Positions 1 to 13,400 of a DNA stretch of 64,000 nt are shown here, in pieces. The stretch is from positions 23,027,714-23,091,713 of the forward strand of contig OX104122.1 in assembly GCA_944474755.1 (NCBI GenBank). The letters run 5' to 3'. Both the position numbers and the translations under genes were made by a program. Position 1 is the stretch's first letter. Every line of letters begins with the position of its first letter. The notes under the pieces were generated by a model, which saw nothing but the letters and a program-made list of their open reading frames with translations, searched no databases and was not told the origin of the DNA. The DNA comes from Limnoperna fortunei (taxonomy: Eukaryota > Mollusca > Bivalvia > Mytilida > Modiolidae).

Positions 1-890
1 TTTGTAATTTTGTATTTTCAATTGCGATATCGAATCAGGTAATAATTAAGCCAAATTAGACTGCCCCAAAAATCAGATTAATGTTTTAGATTGTGATTAA
101 ATGTACAAAATAAAAAAGGTAACAGGCCAAATACAGGTACGGATCCAGGAATTAGTGTTAAGGGGGTGCGAGGGGTCTAGGGACTGCAGAACCGTGGTGG
201 TTTGGGGGGGGGGAGTTAAGGGGTGAAGCTCTCTTTAAGCTGAAGGGATTTTAGGATATTTCAAGCCATTGTGATAATATATAGTATCACATAACCTTTT
301 TTTCAAATTCTGCATATCGTCTTGCAATTTGGTCGAAGTTTAGAACCCTTTGGATCCCGCCTATAGTATATTCGTTCTAATACTAGTTTACTTTCATCCG
401 ATAAAGCATAAATATTTTATTGAAAGAGTTACTTATAGAACCCCAATCCAAAAAATTACAATAAAGAAATATCCAGTGGATATGGAGTAGGGTACTCATA
501 CGGAACTTACCAATTTTAGTGCAAAACGGCGTTTATTTTTCATTTTGTATTATTATTTAAAATTCACTAAAAACATCCGATAAAAATGTTGAAAAAGCTT
601 GAAATGGGAGGTTTTTATTAACTAGGCATGATTTCAGATAGTGGTGCACCTTCTGGCGAAGGGTCCATAGACTCCTAAAGCCCATTGCCCTGGTAAGGGG
701 TCGAAAAGGTGTTTTGCTCTTCTTTCGAAATTTAGCCATGAATTCTTATCTCCTTTTCCGTTAATCAATTTTGTCTCGCCTGCGACGAAAGTTGCTGGAG
801 GCGAGACATATGTATGGGAATCCGGCGGCGGAGTCGGCGGCGTAAACACTTGACATCTTGCTTCATATATTTGTAAGCCCAAGCCCTAGG
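1..890. other. Non-coding, nothing specific
   Basis: AT-rich sequence with a G-run near 204-215. I see no exon or element with clear ends. Confidence 0.4.
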
Positions 891-894
891 TCCA

Positions 895-2068
895 TCAAAT
901 TTGGTACAGAGTTAGCTTATGATGAGTACTTGCCAGTCAGTCACCTGACCTTGACCTCAATTTCAAGGTCCAGCGACTACGTTAAAGTTTTTGGGTTACG
1001 GCATTTCCTCTGTAACTACGCATGGTAGGATGACAATATTTGGTATATAGGTTGCTGATGACTAGTACATGACTGTCTGGTAGGTGTCACCTGACTTTGA
1101 CCTCAATTTCACGATCAAGCGACTACGTTAAAGTTTTTGGGTTGCGACAGTTCCTCTGTAACCACGCATGGTAGGATGACAATATTTGGTATATAGGTTG
1201 CTGATGAGTAGTATATGACTATCTGGTAGGTGTCACCTGACCTTGACATCAATTTCATGGTCCAGCGACTACGTTAAAGTTTTTGGGATACGGCAGTTTC
1301 TCTGTAACTATGCATGGTTGGATGACAATATTTGGTATGTTGCTGATGAATAGTACATAACTGTCTGGTAGGTGCCATCTGGCCTTGACCTCAATTTCAC
1401 GGTCCAGCGACTACGTTAAAGTTTTTGGGTTACGGCTGTTCCCATGTAACCATGTATGGTAGGATGACAATATTTGGTATATAGGCTACTGATGACTAGT
1501 ACATGACTGTCTGGTAGGTGTCACCTGACCTTGACATCAATTTCATGGTCCAGCGACTACGTTAATGTTTTTGGGTTACGGCAGTTTCTCTGTAACCACG
1601 CATGGTAGGATGACAATATTTGGTATATAGGTTGCTGATGATTAGTACATGACTGTCTGGTAGGTGTCACCTGACCTTGACCTCAATTTCATGGTCCAGC
1701 GACTACGTTAAAGTTTTTGGGATACGCCAGTTTCTCTGTAACTATGCATGGTTGGATGACAATATTTGGTATATAGGTTGCTGATGAATAGTACATAACT
1801 GTCTGGTAGGTGCCATCTGACCTTGACCTCAATTTCACGGTCCAGCGACTACGTTAAAGTTTTTGGGTTACGGCAGTTCCCCTGTAACCATGCATGATAG
1901 GATGACAATATTTGGTATATAGGTTGCTGATGAATAGTACATGACTGTCTGGTAGGTGTCACCTGAACTTGACCTCAATTTCATGGTCCAGCGACAACGT
2001 TAAAGTTTTTGTATAAGAACAGTTCCTCTGTAACTATGCATGGTATGGTGACAATATTTGGTATAGAG
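895..2068. repeat. Tandem array, about eight copies of a ~146-bp unit
   Basis: The phrase 'GGATGACAATATTTGGTAT' recurs about every 146 bp from 1027 to 2045, each followed by 'CTGTCTGGTAGGTG' and 'CAGCGACTACGTTAAAG'. The first unit is the most diverged. No open frame runs through the units. Confidence 0.9.
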
Positions 2069-2097
2069 GCCGCTGCTGATATTTAATGCTATTTACC

Positions 2098-2187
2098 AGT
2101 CTAATTAAAATTAGCCCATGCGTGTTTACTATTTACGTTGTGTCGCACGTAAATAGTAAACACGCATGGGCTAATTTTAATTAGACT
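2098..2187. repeat. Near-perfect hairpin, ~40-bp arms
   Basis: Arms from AGTCTAATTAAAATTAGCCC to its reverse complement, ending in GGGCTAATTTTAATTAGACT, with a 9-bp loop. It directly follows the 146-bp array and is probably a foldback terminus. Confidence 0.9.
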
Positions 2188-2504
2188 GTGCTATTACGTA
2201 ATGCTTATGACGAAATTTATTTTCGTTACTGATGCGGAATGCAGGCGAGACGTTTTTCTGTGGCCACACTTGTTTTTATGTTTTGTGGCTAAATGGGGGT
2301 GCACCTCTCTGGCTACAGCCTTGAAGAAGAATAGTAGAAGAAGTGGACAAACATCAAGCAGTAAATTACAGATAAGCCTCGTTGACCTGCCTCTCCAGGA
2401 ATGCATTGTCACCAAACACAGCATGCATCATATAAAAATGAATAAAATACTCTACGAACTCTAACATGTCACTCATGATCATTTGAAACATAATTTAACC
2501 CATC

Positions 2505-2890
2505 CATCCAGGAATTATCTGAATCTGACAATAAAATTACTCAAATCGACCTCATCATTATCTATTTTACTAAAGCTTTTGACAAAGCTTCTCTTCGCAG
2601 ACTATACTTTCCAAACTCGACAGTATTGCATTTCTGGTCAAAAATAACCTGGATCCCCGCATTTCTATCAAAAGGTGGTATTAAATGGAATGTCTTCATG
2701 TAATCGTCCCTATTACATCAGGTGTCCAGCAAGGACAGTACTGGGTCCGGTTGTTTCTGGTATGATCTGCCAAATTACTTGAACTAAAAAAAACTGTTAG
2801 CATAGTATCATCTACCGAAAAATCAGATCCATGATCGACTGTGATAAACTCCAGTTGGATCTTGCTTTTTGCGGCTGGACGAGTAGTTGA
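2505..2890 (+). pseudogene. Degenerate LINE reverse transcriptase fragment
   Basis: Broken frames contain RT hallmarks: an 'IYFTKAFDKAS' block (motif A, with the catalytic Asp changed to Tyr/Phe context) and 'SGVQQGQ...VR' corresponding to the S-G-V-P-Q-G block, then 'LQLDLAFCGW'. Frameshifts and stops interrupt all three. Non-LTR clade not determined. Confidence 0.65.
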
Positions 2891-2959
2891 TGGCCTCAGA
2901 GTACCTCCAGCTGTACTCTGTACACCATATCAGCCTGTCAACTGCAAGCATTACGTGTA

Positions 2960-3411
2960 AATAGTTTTAAGCACCACATTTTCATTCGCACATGTTTATT
3001 TATTAGCATTTCTACATGTACTTTGGCTACATATTGTACAATTTTTTTTCAATTTTCCCACGCATGTAAGACTGTAATCATCGATCATCGATGGTATCAT
3101 GTTTATTGTTACCCAAAGAAGAAGGATATTATATATAAGACGGTACGTGAGTTTCGTCGCTCAGCGGAGATCGGATGCTACTTTATCGCCGTCTGTATTA
3201 TAAAGAGATCTTTTAACTATCCCGTTCTGGCTCGAACGAATAATCGTACCCTCGACAAATCATAGAACTATCTTCGGATAATAACGGCAGTAAAATTCGG
3301 CATACGTTCTTTCAAGATTGATTTTATCTTAGTCTGCACTGCAAAATGTTGTATAAGCAAAGAGACAATTTCTGGCTTTTCATATTTTTATAAGTATATT
3401 TTCTTTAGATC
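2960..3411. other. No gene seen
   Basis: Short ORFs here have no recognisable domains. A small self-complementary ATCGATCATCGAT lies near 3080. Confidence 0.35.
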
Positions 3412-3416
3412 ATAAA

Positions 3417-4166
3417 CACTGTATGGAAAGTGTCACGGTAACGGTTGTTTGGTATTATTTCCGGTTTTGGTGGATGTGAAGACAACACAACATGTAGGTC
3501 ACTTTAAATGCTATTTTCTTAAAAACTTGCAACCTTGATGAATGTCAGTTAGCAAGGTTTTATTAAGGACATAATTTGTGTCAGATACAGAGCTATTTCC
3601 AACATAGCATACCAACAGGCTTTTCAAAAATGACAAAAACAATGCAACTTATTGGCCAATGGGCCGTTTTAAGCCCACCGGGGTCTGTATCAAGTGTACG
3701 TGTTTGGTAACCAAATACACAAGAACAAAACCAAACACGTACACTTGTTACAGACCCCGGTGGGCTTAAAACGGCCCATTGGCCAATAATATTAAGATAT
3801 ATGCAAGGTAAGTGTTAATTTATGATGCCAATGAATATAATAAAAAAGGGCAATATATGGAAATGAAATCATGTCGATATTATTGTGAAAAATTGACGTT
3901 GAAGTCGAAAAGTTATGCGGAACGATGTAAACAAGTTGCATTGTTTTTGTCATTTTTGAAAATCCTGTTGGTATGCTATGTTGGAAATAGCTCTGTATCT
4001 GACACAAATTATGTCCTTAATAAAACCTTGCTAACTGACATTCATCAAGGTTGCAAGTTTTTAAGAAAATAGCATTTAAAGTGACCTACATGTTGTGTTG
4101 TCTTCACATCCACCAAAACCGGAAATAATACCAAACAACCGTTACCGTGACACTTTCCATACAGTG
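3417..4166. mobile_element. 750-bp nested palindromic element with CACTGTA termini
   Basis: Two 234-bp arms (3417-3650 and 3933-4166) are almost perfect reverse complements; one mismatch was noticed. The ends read CACTGTATGG..CCATACAGTG and are flanked by ATAAA on both sides (3412-3416, 4167-4171), a candidate 5-bp target duplication. A second hairpin (3651-3787, arms starting ATTGGCCAATGGGCC) sits exactly at the inner edge of the left arm. There is no transposase, so it is non-autonomous. Confidence 0.85.
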
Positions 4167-4969
4167 ATAAATAAATGCCGGTTTAGGCGACATATTGCTG
4201 CAATATTATAAAACTCGCGCTTCCAGTCGGCGATTTTTTGTTTTATCAAAAGCCCGGGAAACATTATCTCCCTTGACCATGAACAACGATTTTAGTGTGA
4301 TTTTTTAATATTTAAATTTTTGATATCTAAATAGAACTTTCAATTTAAACATCCGACCAAGAGGTGATGGATTGTTATTTCATTTGATATTTTTAAGGTT
4401 CCATAAACAGGTAAAGGTGATTTTACCTCAAATTGACCCATTTCCAGTTTTACATGATTTATCTCCCTTTTCACTTCCAGTTAAAAAAAACTACGGCTAT
4501 CATCACTAAAAGACTATGATATTGAAATAAAGATTTTGCATTGTTTTTTGTATTGTTCGTCTATGTCAATTAAATTATCTAATTATCCTCATTAGTAGAT
4601 GTTACTATAGCCATAGGCAACAGGTGAGTTTGAATATTGGAACATGTTTGTCACTGCGTAAGCTTGTTTAATTAAGCTATAAAACAGCTGGGGTTCTACC
4701 TTTGATTAGCATCAGGTAAATGGGGTAATAAACATTATGGATAATTAATTAACAATCATGTTTCACAAGCATGGGGTTTTAATAACATCTTCAATTAGAT
4801 TTTGACACCTGTAATTAACATATTTAAAATTTATCAAAGGTAATTGTCCATTTCATAAGTTTTCAATAGAACAAACTGCGGCTGTAGCCGCTGTTTTAGT
4901 ACCGGAAGTGGACACTAGGTGGCGATTTTTAAATTGGAAAGTCGTCAATTGTTATCAAGAAAGCTTATT

Positions 4970-5048
4970 AGTCCAAGAATCCTTTGCCGTCCAACGCTTT
5001 TTTGTGGGACGCAAAAAAAAGCGTCGGACGGCAGAGGATTCTCGAACT
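4970..5048. repeat. Hairpin, ~32-bp arms
   Basis: AGTCCAAGAATCC...CGTCCAACGC pairs imperfectly with GCGTCGGACG...GGATTCTCGAACT around an A-rich loop. Confidence 0.75.
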
Positions 5049-5063
5049 AATTCTGGCAGGGAC

Positions 5064-5138
5064 AGTCTACACACTACAGTAGACTGTCACTGTTTAGACT
5101 ACACACTACAGTAGACTGTCACTGTTTAGACTGTCCTT
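5064..5138. repeat. Two copies of a ~36-bp tandem repeat
   Basis: 'CTACACACTACAGTAGACTGTCACTGTTTAGA' occurs twice in direct succession. Each copy contains the short palindrome TCTAC..GTAGA. Confidence 0.8.
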
Positions 5139-5149
5139 GATTCTGGTAC

Positions 5150-5758
5150 CGTTATTTCAAAACATCATATTAAAAAGAAACAAAAATTCCATCCATTGAG
5201 TTAAATTAATTGACAATATTTACATTAACAAAAAAATATACAATTCTTTATGTTGACTATTGTTTATCCTTTTGCCTGTTATAAATAGAATGATTTGTTT
5301 GTTTGTTTGAATGTTTTTTTAACACCATTTCAGCAATTTTTCAGTATGTTGTGAAAAGGGTTTATACCCAATCATTAGAACATAGTTAAGATCAGTAAAG
5401 TGCTTTTGTCCAATCGGGTAGCTTGATGTTATATTTTATATTTATTAAGAAATTCACAATGTATATGATTATTTACTTGTATGGAATAAACTAAACAAAT
5501 TACTACCTCCCAAACCCCAGGACATATGTACTGAATATGTGAATTGAAGTTTTGTACCGACAAGAAAGTAACACAATAACATGTAAAATGAACAATAGAA
5601 TACAAAAAAGAATAAATTTTGCATGCAATCATATAAAAGCTGTAGAAAATTGTTTCCAGTAAATGAAATTTAAAATCACAGAATTAGGTCATTATAAGTG
5701 TTTATGAAGTATCAACTGCATTCAAACAATGACTGCTCCTCTTGTATGATCCCTTCAT
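5150..5758. other. No gene seen; SINE-tail fragment
   Basis: AT-rich. At 5293-5345 there is a GTTTGTTTG..CACCATTTCAGCAATTTTTCAG fragment matching the 3' tail of the SINE family below, on the minus strand. Confidence 0.4.
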
Positions 5759-5763
5759 TTATA

Positions 5764-5998
5764 TTGTTTGTTTGTTTGAATCAATGTTTAATGCCACCTT
5801 CAGCAAATTTATAAGCTATATCATGGCGTCCAGTTTTTATTGTAGGAGGAAGTGGGAGTACCAGGAGGAAAGTTAATTAAGATTGGAGTCGAGTGCACCC
5901 TGCCTGCAGTGAGAATTGAACCTGCAATCTCAGTGTTGACAGACCATGTGATCAATAGTAAACGAACTACCTTAACTATTCAGCCACCGAGCCCCCCC
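5764..5998 (-). mobile_element. tRNA-derived SINE, minus strand
   Basis: Read on the minus strand: GGCTCGGTGGCTGAATAGTTAAGG (A box like), then GGTTCAATTCTC (B box), then the body ending 'AAAAACTGGACGCCATGATATAGC' and a (CAAA)n-like tail. Both Pol III boxes of a Leu/Ser-type tRNA are present, so this is a SINE, not a functional tRNA. Confidence 0.85.
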
Positions 5999-6000
5999 CC

Positions 6001-7292
6001 CTTCATTAATAGTTCTTGACTACATTTCTCCATCTTATTCATGAAGACGAAGAATACCATTTTCTTTCTTATAATACTTATAAAAACATGCAAAAATAGA
6101 GCTGAAAACAATACTGAATATTTGTTTTTATTTGTTTTGTACATAAAACATGTAAAATGTACAAATATGCATCTGTAGCAAGATGTGTTCTTGATGTGGG
6201 TAGAACTCTCTTGTTTTCCGACAGGTTTTATATGCAACAAGAAATGGGATGGGGGTGAGGGGGGAGAATTTGCTACTTAAACAATAGCCAAATGGTTGGA
6301 CTTCAAATTATCACAAAATTTCAACCATTTCAAAATTTTCTAAACCAACAAAATTAATTTGGATGCAAAATAAAAGATGAAAATTCTGAAATTTTATTGT
6401 TTGTCAAAACAAACAACGGTAACTCATTACTCTACCATAAATCTATTAAAATATATTTTTTACAAATTTACAATTTAAATGGTTGGGAAAGTTGCAAAAA
6501 ACTTGAAAGAAGCCATTATTAATAAATTTATTGTATATTTTACTACATCATATATAGGTAACTTTCTATGGATTGGGTGCATTGCGATGCGATTAATTTT
6601 GCTAAAAACATTAAAAAAAAATTGATGACATTCTAAATTGCATTCTGAATTCTGAATATGTTAATCACTGCATACTTGTCTGGAGCCCAAGAGTGCATCC
6701 TTGGTTTAAATTAATTCTGGGTTTATCCCTTTCAATAATTTGTTATGTGTTTGTCAATTTTGTAATTGCACTTTTAGTGCTTATGTTATTTAATTTGTAT
6801 CATCCATTTCAATGCTACTTTTCTTGAAATCAGTAAAACTGACAATTTCTAAATAGCTTGTATATATTCCATTAAAAGGGCTTTTATATTAATTTAAAAT
6901 CTGATTTTTTACCTTCTATTTCTTAAAATTTTTCTGGCCTTCTTCATCGGTTCATTCTAGGCCGAATTTTACTGCCATTATAATCTGAAGTTAGTTTTGT
7001 GATTTGTCGGATTACCCTCGCCCAAAAAAAAAGTGAGGGTACGATTATTCTTTCTACGTTTATTCATGTGATATCTAGAAATGTTTCCTGCTTTTACTTG
7101 CATCCCATGCCTCAAGTGGAAAATTTGACAAATATATGTGACAAATTTACCCAATTTCACACAGTTTTATTGAAATATTTGATGACAGTAGCCCTGTTAT
7201 ATCACTGGTAAGCTTTGAATGCTACAAAATCTGTGACCTTTAACCTTATTGATGTATCATATGTATTATAATTTATACATTTTTTCTTTTAG
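6001..7292. other. Upstream intron or 5' region, no exon recognised
   Basis: AT-rich. I looked for the expected upstream LLTP exon (signal peptide plus ~100 residues, donor in phase 2) and did not find it. A short hairpin CCCTCGC..GTGAGGG lies near 7013-7038. Confidence 0.4.
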
Positions 7293-7425
7293 GTTTTCAT
7301 TTGAGATTTCACACAATGGAGAAATCCTGAATGTTTACCATCCAGCAGACGAAGAGGATCTGGTTTTAGCTACCAAGAAAGGATTTGCTTCTCTTCTGGC
7401 TGCTAAGTTGTACGCAGATGAGAAG
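7293..7425 (+). CDS. Exon 1 of window: start of Vitellogenin_N domain
   Basis: The acceptor is TTTTTCTTTTAG and the donor is AAG|GTACTT. The first base completes a codon begun upstream (phase 2), so at least one more coding exon lies 5'. It encodes 44 residues including 'FEISHNGEILNVYHP' and 'LATKKGFASLLAAKL'. The latter matches the conserved strand-helix of LLTP N-domains, where a K-(R/K)-G-x-x-S-L-L core is typical. Confidence 0.85.
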
Positions 7426-10400
7426 GTACTTTTCTATCAATCTCCACGCTAAGGATTCTGGGTATCCTACGTCAACCACAATCACCTCTGCCATACCATT
7501 GGTTGACATTGTGAGAGATGTCTCTCATGGCGGATACGCTTTGCGTGCAAACGCAGTAATTTCAATGTAAACACTGTATCAAAAGTGTATAAGTAGACTA
7601 TATAAAAATAAAAAAAATTTCGTGTATTATTTTACAATCATCATTCTTTGTTTACAAACTTTACAAGCAGACAACAAATGTAGTCCCGCACTTAGTAAAT
7701 AAGGAATGACATGTGGCAGAGGTTATATCTGGGAACCAGTTATGTTCTCTGTGCCGGAGAGTGCTATTCTATGTCAATTTTAAGCACTGTAGCAAATAAG
7801 TTTCTGCTCTGATTTTATTTTTTGTGTGTGACTTTTTATTGCAGCCCACATGAAATCTTTCCTGAGTATAAGTTGGTGTTGGTCAGGGTATTTAAGGTTT
7901 CATGTGGTCCTTTATCAAATTTTTATATTGTGCAGTCATATATACAGGAGAAAAGAAAATGTAATGTTGTAAACAACATACATGTATAAACTGTAAAAGT
8001 ACCTTAATTTGTACTCCAAAATGAATTCATGGTCATGTTAAAAAAATTTATTTTATGATGTAAACACTGTCTTCTGACTCTTACATACTTAGTAATGGAC
8101 CCACACCTTAATTTCCATGGTAACTAAACATAAGGTGTAACTATTAAAGTCCAGTGTAAGAATTCTGTAATGGTTATTTTAAATAATTTTTCATTTTTCT
8201 GTTGTCTTTATTTTACAGGTAAAAGATGGAACCAAAGAACAAACCTACCACACATCAGAAATGGGTCATGAAGGTAATTGCTTAGTCACAGTATTAAGTA
8301 GTTGTTAACTTTGGATGTACTGATGAGATTTTATTTAAGGATTAACTACAAAAAATATTTTCTCCATCGAGGGATAACAAAATTTCCCTTTTGCACATTG
8401 TATAATCCGCGTAGCGGATTATATTAAATGTGCACAATGGAAATTTTGTTATCCCTCGATGGAGAAAATATTTGTTGAAGTTAATCCTTTAAATTCAAAC
8501 AATAGAATAAACTTAAAAAAAAATTTTATTTTTGTAACTGGACATTTTTGAAAAAAGAGATCAACACAAAAACTGTTAGTTTCCCGTGGAGTAATATATG
8601 ATGTCAAATGGCGCGTGTCTCCATGATGATCAAATTTGTTTTCCATCCTCTGATAGAAAATATTTTCCAGCCAATCAAAAGTCAGTATTCTCGCAAAATT
8701 TATTTATCAGTTCAAAATTTGATTTCAGCCTTTTTTGCCTCCCAAATTTTTTGCAAATGTACTGTTTTTGATAAGATCAGATAAAAACTTATTATTTTGG
8801 TATGCTTACCTATCAGTTTAGCTTTATTTTCATAATTAAGACTTGTAATTTCCATATGTACAGTATCTTGAGCTTTGTCACTTAAAAATAACAAATTTTA
8901 ATCTACGTCAACACGATTTGGTGTTTTGAGAGTTGTTTTATTGACATAAATTTGGAAGATCCTCTGGCTATGGGGCATAGGTGACAGTTAATTTATTATT
9001 GACCACAGGCGTGTCAACACTGTGTTTGCATGTTCAAGCCTTCCACCTATTTGACAAGTCATAACAATTTTCCTGCTCAAGATTGGGGATTTCACTGTGT
9101 ACCCTGGAATTCTCTCCAATAAAAACTGGATGCCATGATATAGCTTTTCAAAATTTTATGTATAAGATCTTAAAGTCAGATGAACAACTGAAACAGTTTC
9201 AAATATACACGTTTTATATCTTTTATGAACAGGGCTTCATAACTCTACCTATAAAGTTCAGAAGACGGATGATGGTTGGCAGCTCACGAAAATCAGACAT
9301 CAACATCCTGTAGAAAATTCTAGGGGAAAATATCAAAAGGTCAGAATGCTCACTATGTGAAAATAGTCCTTAAAGAGAAAAAGGTTTTACAATTTGCTAT
9401 GTCAGGTCTATATCAAAACTTATCAGTGTTGTTCAATCAAAGAAAAAATTGCGTATCAAACAAATGTTGTTGACTGAACAGTTTTATAAGCAAATTAGAA
9501 AATGAATTCTTGCAGTAAACACACAAGTTTTTCCTTCTGTTGTTGGCAAACAAAAGTAATTTTTTTGTACTCTTTTGGAAAACAATGGTCTGACAGCTAA
9601 TAACAGCTTCCAGTTGTGTATGATCATTTCCATATGATCAAATCATAGAGGACTGCAGAAAACGATACTCTCATGAAGTAATGTACTATTATTAAACAGA
9701 ATATATAGCCAAAAATCTTAACAAATAGCAAATCCTTAAGGATATATTTATTGAAACGATATATATAAATAAATATTGAAAGGATATATTAATCGAAATT
9801 GTTATAACACATTGAAGACTACTGTCCTTTAGGTTTTCAAACTTCAGCAAAAAATTGTTATTTTTATGATTCTTCACAGAATTCTGTTAAAATTCTCCAA
9901 TCATCGAGTTTTACTTTGAATATAAGTCTTATCAGAATTATGTTAAAAATTCTCCAATCGAGTTTTACTTTGAATATAAGTCTTATCAGAATTATGTTAA
10001 AAATTCTCCAATCGAGTTTTACTTTGAATATAAGTCTTATCAGAATTCTGTTAAAAATTCTCCAATCGAGTTTTACTTTGAATACAAGTCTTATCAGAAA
10101 TCTGTTAAAAATTAATCTCCCAATCGCGTTTTACCTTGAATATGTCTTGTCAGAATTCTGTTAAAAATAATCCAATCGAGTTTTACTTTGAATATAAGTT
10201 TTATCAGAATTCTGATAAAAATTCTCTAAGAAAGTTTTACTTTGCATATAAATAAGTCTTATCAGAATTCTGACAAAATATTTCAGAATGCGTTATCTGA
10301 ATTCTGATAAGACTGATATGCAAAATAAAACTTTTTTGGCGAATTTTTTATCAGATCCAATGTAATATACACCTGGAAACAAGTTAAGCACCCGCTAGTT

Positions 10401-13400
10401 TTTTCAAGTCATATATATTCGAACACCTTTTGACTAATATTGGACTGCCATTCATTTTTCATTTGTATAGCGAACAAAAATATGCATTGCTGGGTACAAT
10501 GAAACATTATTTTAACACAAAATCTCATTATTTTATTTACATATCATTTCATCAAAAAATGGACGGTCTTGCTCTTCCACGTAGTCTTTAAAAAGCATTG
10601 TCACCGAAAGCTCCAAACTGTTATTTAATTGTACAATTACACTTGAAAACGTCATTTATAAACACCAAATTGATACTTATCCGTCGAAGGGTCAACATCA
10701 GGTAAATCCACAATTAGCATGAATGACAGCTGCAACGCTACGTCGCATACTGCCAGTAAGGCGTCTAATTAGTTGAAGCGTTATCTGTCGCCATTCCCGG
10801 TGTAATTGAGCTTCTAAATGTTGCCAGTTCTGTGGAGGAGGTTCAGGAGCATGTAATTGCCTACCCAATTGATCCCACAGATGCTCTATTGGGTGGATTT
10901 TGGACTTCTTGCAGACCGCAGAAGAGTGGTCGCAGCTTCGTTCTCCGGATATGCCCTTACTGCACTGGATCGATGAGGTCTAGCGTTTTCATCTATGAAA
11001 ACAGGTCTTGACTCTAACAGGTGGTTTTCAAAATGAGGCACAACTACAGGTGAAGGCACTTCCCGGGTGTACTTTTCGCCATTAAGGTTGCCATTGATTG
11101 TTACCAGATCCAAACATTTGAGATACAGCCCCATACCATAACTGAGCCCCACCGAAAGGCACTGTTGGAACAACGTTTCTTGGTGTGTAAGCTGTGTTTT
11201 GATGCCTCCAAACACGGATTCGCTCATCAGTTACATAGAGTAAGAATCGGCTCTTATCTGACCAGTGTATTCGCCGCCAGGTTCTAAGGTTCCATTTTGT
11301 CTTGCTCTATACCAGGCCAACATGTCCCTGCGATGGCGATTATCAAGCATTGGGCGTTTAATGACTCTCCATGACCTCAATCCTGCAGCTTTAATAAGAT
11401 TTCGTACTTTTCTGGCTGACGGATTACTACCAGGTAACCATTGTTGCTTGAGACAGGTGCTTGTTGCAAACGGATTTCGCCTAACCAACCTACCAAGGCT
11501 CCTATCCACGTTGGGTTGTCACAGATGATCGACCAAATCGGAACGGTCTTTAACATATTGCGTGGCAGCGTGTTTTCTGACCAAACGACTAATGACTGTA
11601 TACAGATAGCCAAGCTGACGTCCTATTGCCTTGTAATACATAACAGTGGAATGCATTTCGATGATTTGCCATCTCTATGCTTCTGATATCCGCCTCCTTG
11701 CCATGCTTACTTTAAATAACTAGGCAATTAGAAATTCGGGATTTAAATACCGATATTTTGCAAGAAAAAATAATTAGTGCACGTTTGGACGTGATGAAGG
11801 GAGCACCTTCACGCTCACGTCCTCTTAATTATACATTAAAGAATTAATACTGACTAAAATAACCAAAATTATATTTTATTTACAATAAACTAAAAAAAAC
11901 TTAAATATTTAGGGTCTGCTTAACTTTGTTCCAGGTGTATAATTGTAAAAGCAATTCGAACGGAATGCATTATTGAATACTATTCCAGTGCCCCTTGATG
12001 TTAAGCATTTGATTACTGCACAATAAGCGAGATTTAAGAGTGAATATTTATATATGCTTCTAATATTACAAATAGTATCAAGTAAAAATTTAAAAGTGCA
12101 CTTTTCACATTTGTATTTTTATTTTACGCTCGACTACGACACATCTGATCACAACATATATAATATAGAGGAATATTTCATAATGTCCATATCAATATAT
12201 CTCATTATAAGTTTTAGTGCTTAATGCGCCTGGGAACATTCCGGGTCCAGATATCTTTAAATCTGTTGCTGAAGTCTTGTATTCTGATAGCTTTTGAAAT
12301 TGTTGTTCTTCATCTGTCTGCAAAAAGGATTATCCAAAAATAAATACAGCTTTACATGTTGTTTGGCTTGTTTATATTGGATTTGATGGAACATAGCATA
12401 CGATGTATTAATTCCTGTCAATTACCTTGCAATACAAAGTTTGTAATAGTAAAATGTAAGAAAACTGAACTGCCAACAAAAATAGTAAACCAAAGGACAG
12501 TGACAAAATCTATTTTTGAGATATTAATGAAAAACGTGAGTTGACACCCATGTTCTGTTTTTAGTAACAGCGGCTATCTTTGAATGTTGATCAACACCCT
12601 GGGTATAAATTTGAAACTAGGAACACTAAGTATGATTGTGGCAAATTTTAAAAAAAAATGTCCCAGTGGTTTCAGGGAAGATTTTTGAAAAAGTTTACGA
12701 CGGACGAGAGACGACGGACGCCAAGTGATGGCAAAAGCTCACATGGACCTTCGGTCTAGTATAGCTCTATCAGCAATTTGTTTGTATTAATTAAAGCAAT
12801 CTCGGGTTGTTCATAGGATAGCAGATTTAATTACCAAATGGTCAAGTGTATATATATATAAATCTTCATTTTGTGAAAAAAAAACCAAATCAAATCAAAA
12901 CAAACAAAACTTGTAAAGTTAAAAGGGTAAAAGAAAATTTTTATCTGCACAAGAGATAAACCTTTATGTGGATATCATAGGCCGAACGAATAAAATATTT
13001 TATTTGTACTTGATATATGCAGTATATTCACCTTAATCTGATAACTGATCATGTTGATAAAGACCTACATCTGCACTGTTATATATTGTAAACACTCTGA
13101 GTACGTTAGCCAAAAACCAAATACATATAGAGCAATTTATAAGTCCGAATCAAGTAGCAGACTGCTATTTACATCACGTAGTATTCAAATAAAATTTCGT
13201 TATATTATACAAAAAAAATGTGCAGGTGAAAATTATTTACTTTTTTATTGTTTTGTTTTGATAAACAAAATCGCAATACCTTTTATAATCGTCCGAAGCT
13301 GTCTGCCGTCCAAAATAACCCAGACATTTGAAAGGATTTTATTCCGATTCCAGTCACTAACAACCTCCTTTTAGTCTTAATTTTCTCGTATGTTTTCTTC

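Noticed and set aside
3812..4072. Overlapping ORFs on both strands at 3.8-4.0 kb
   Set aside because: They lie in the arms of the palindromic element.
1..7292. First coding exon or promoter of the LLTP-like gene
   Set aside because: No signal peptide-like frame with a phase 2 donor could be recognised; it may be here but unsupported, or outside the window.
8219..8273. Exon 2 ending at the GTAATT donor
   Set aside because: It gives phase 1, which does not fit the next acceptor in phase 0, and loses the G-x-C motif; kept only as an alternative.
9916..10164. 82-codon ORF with an 18-residue repeat
   Set aside because: It is a by-product of a 54-bp tandem repeat.
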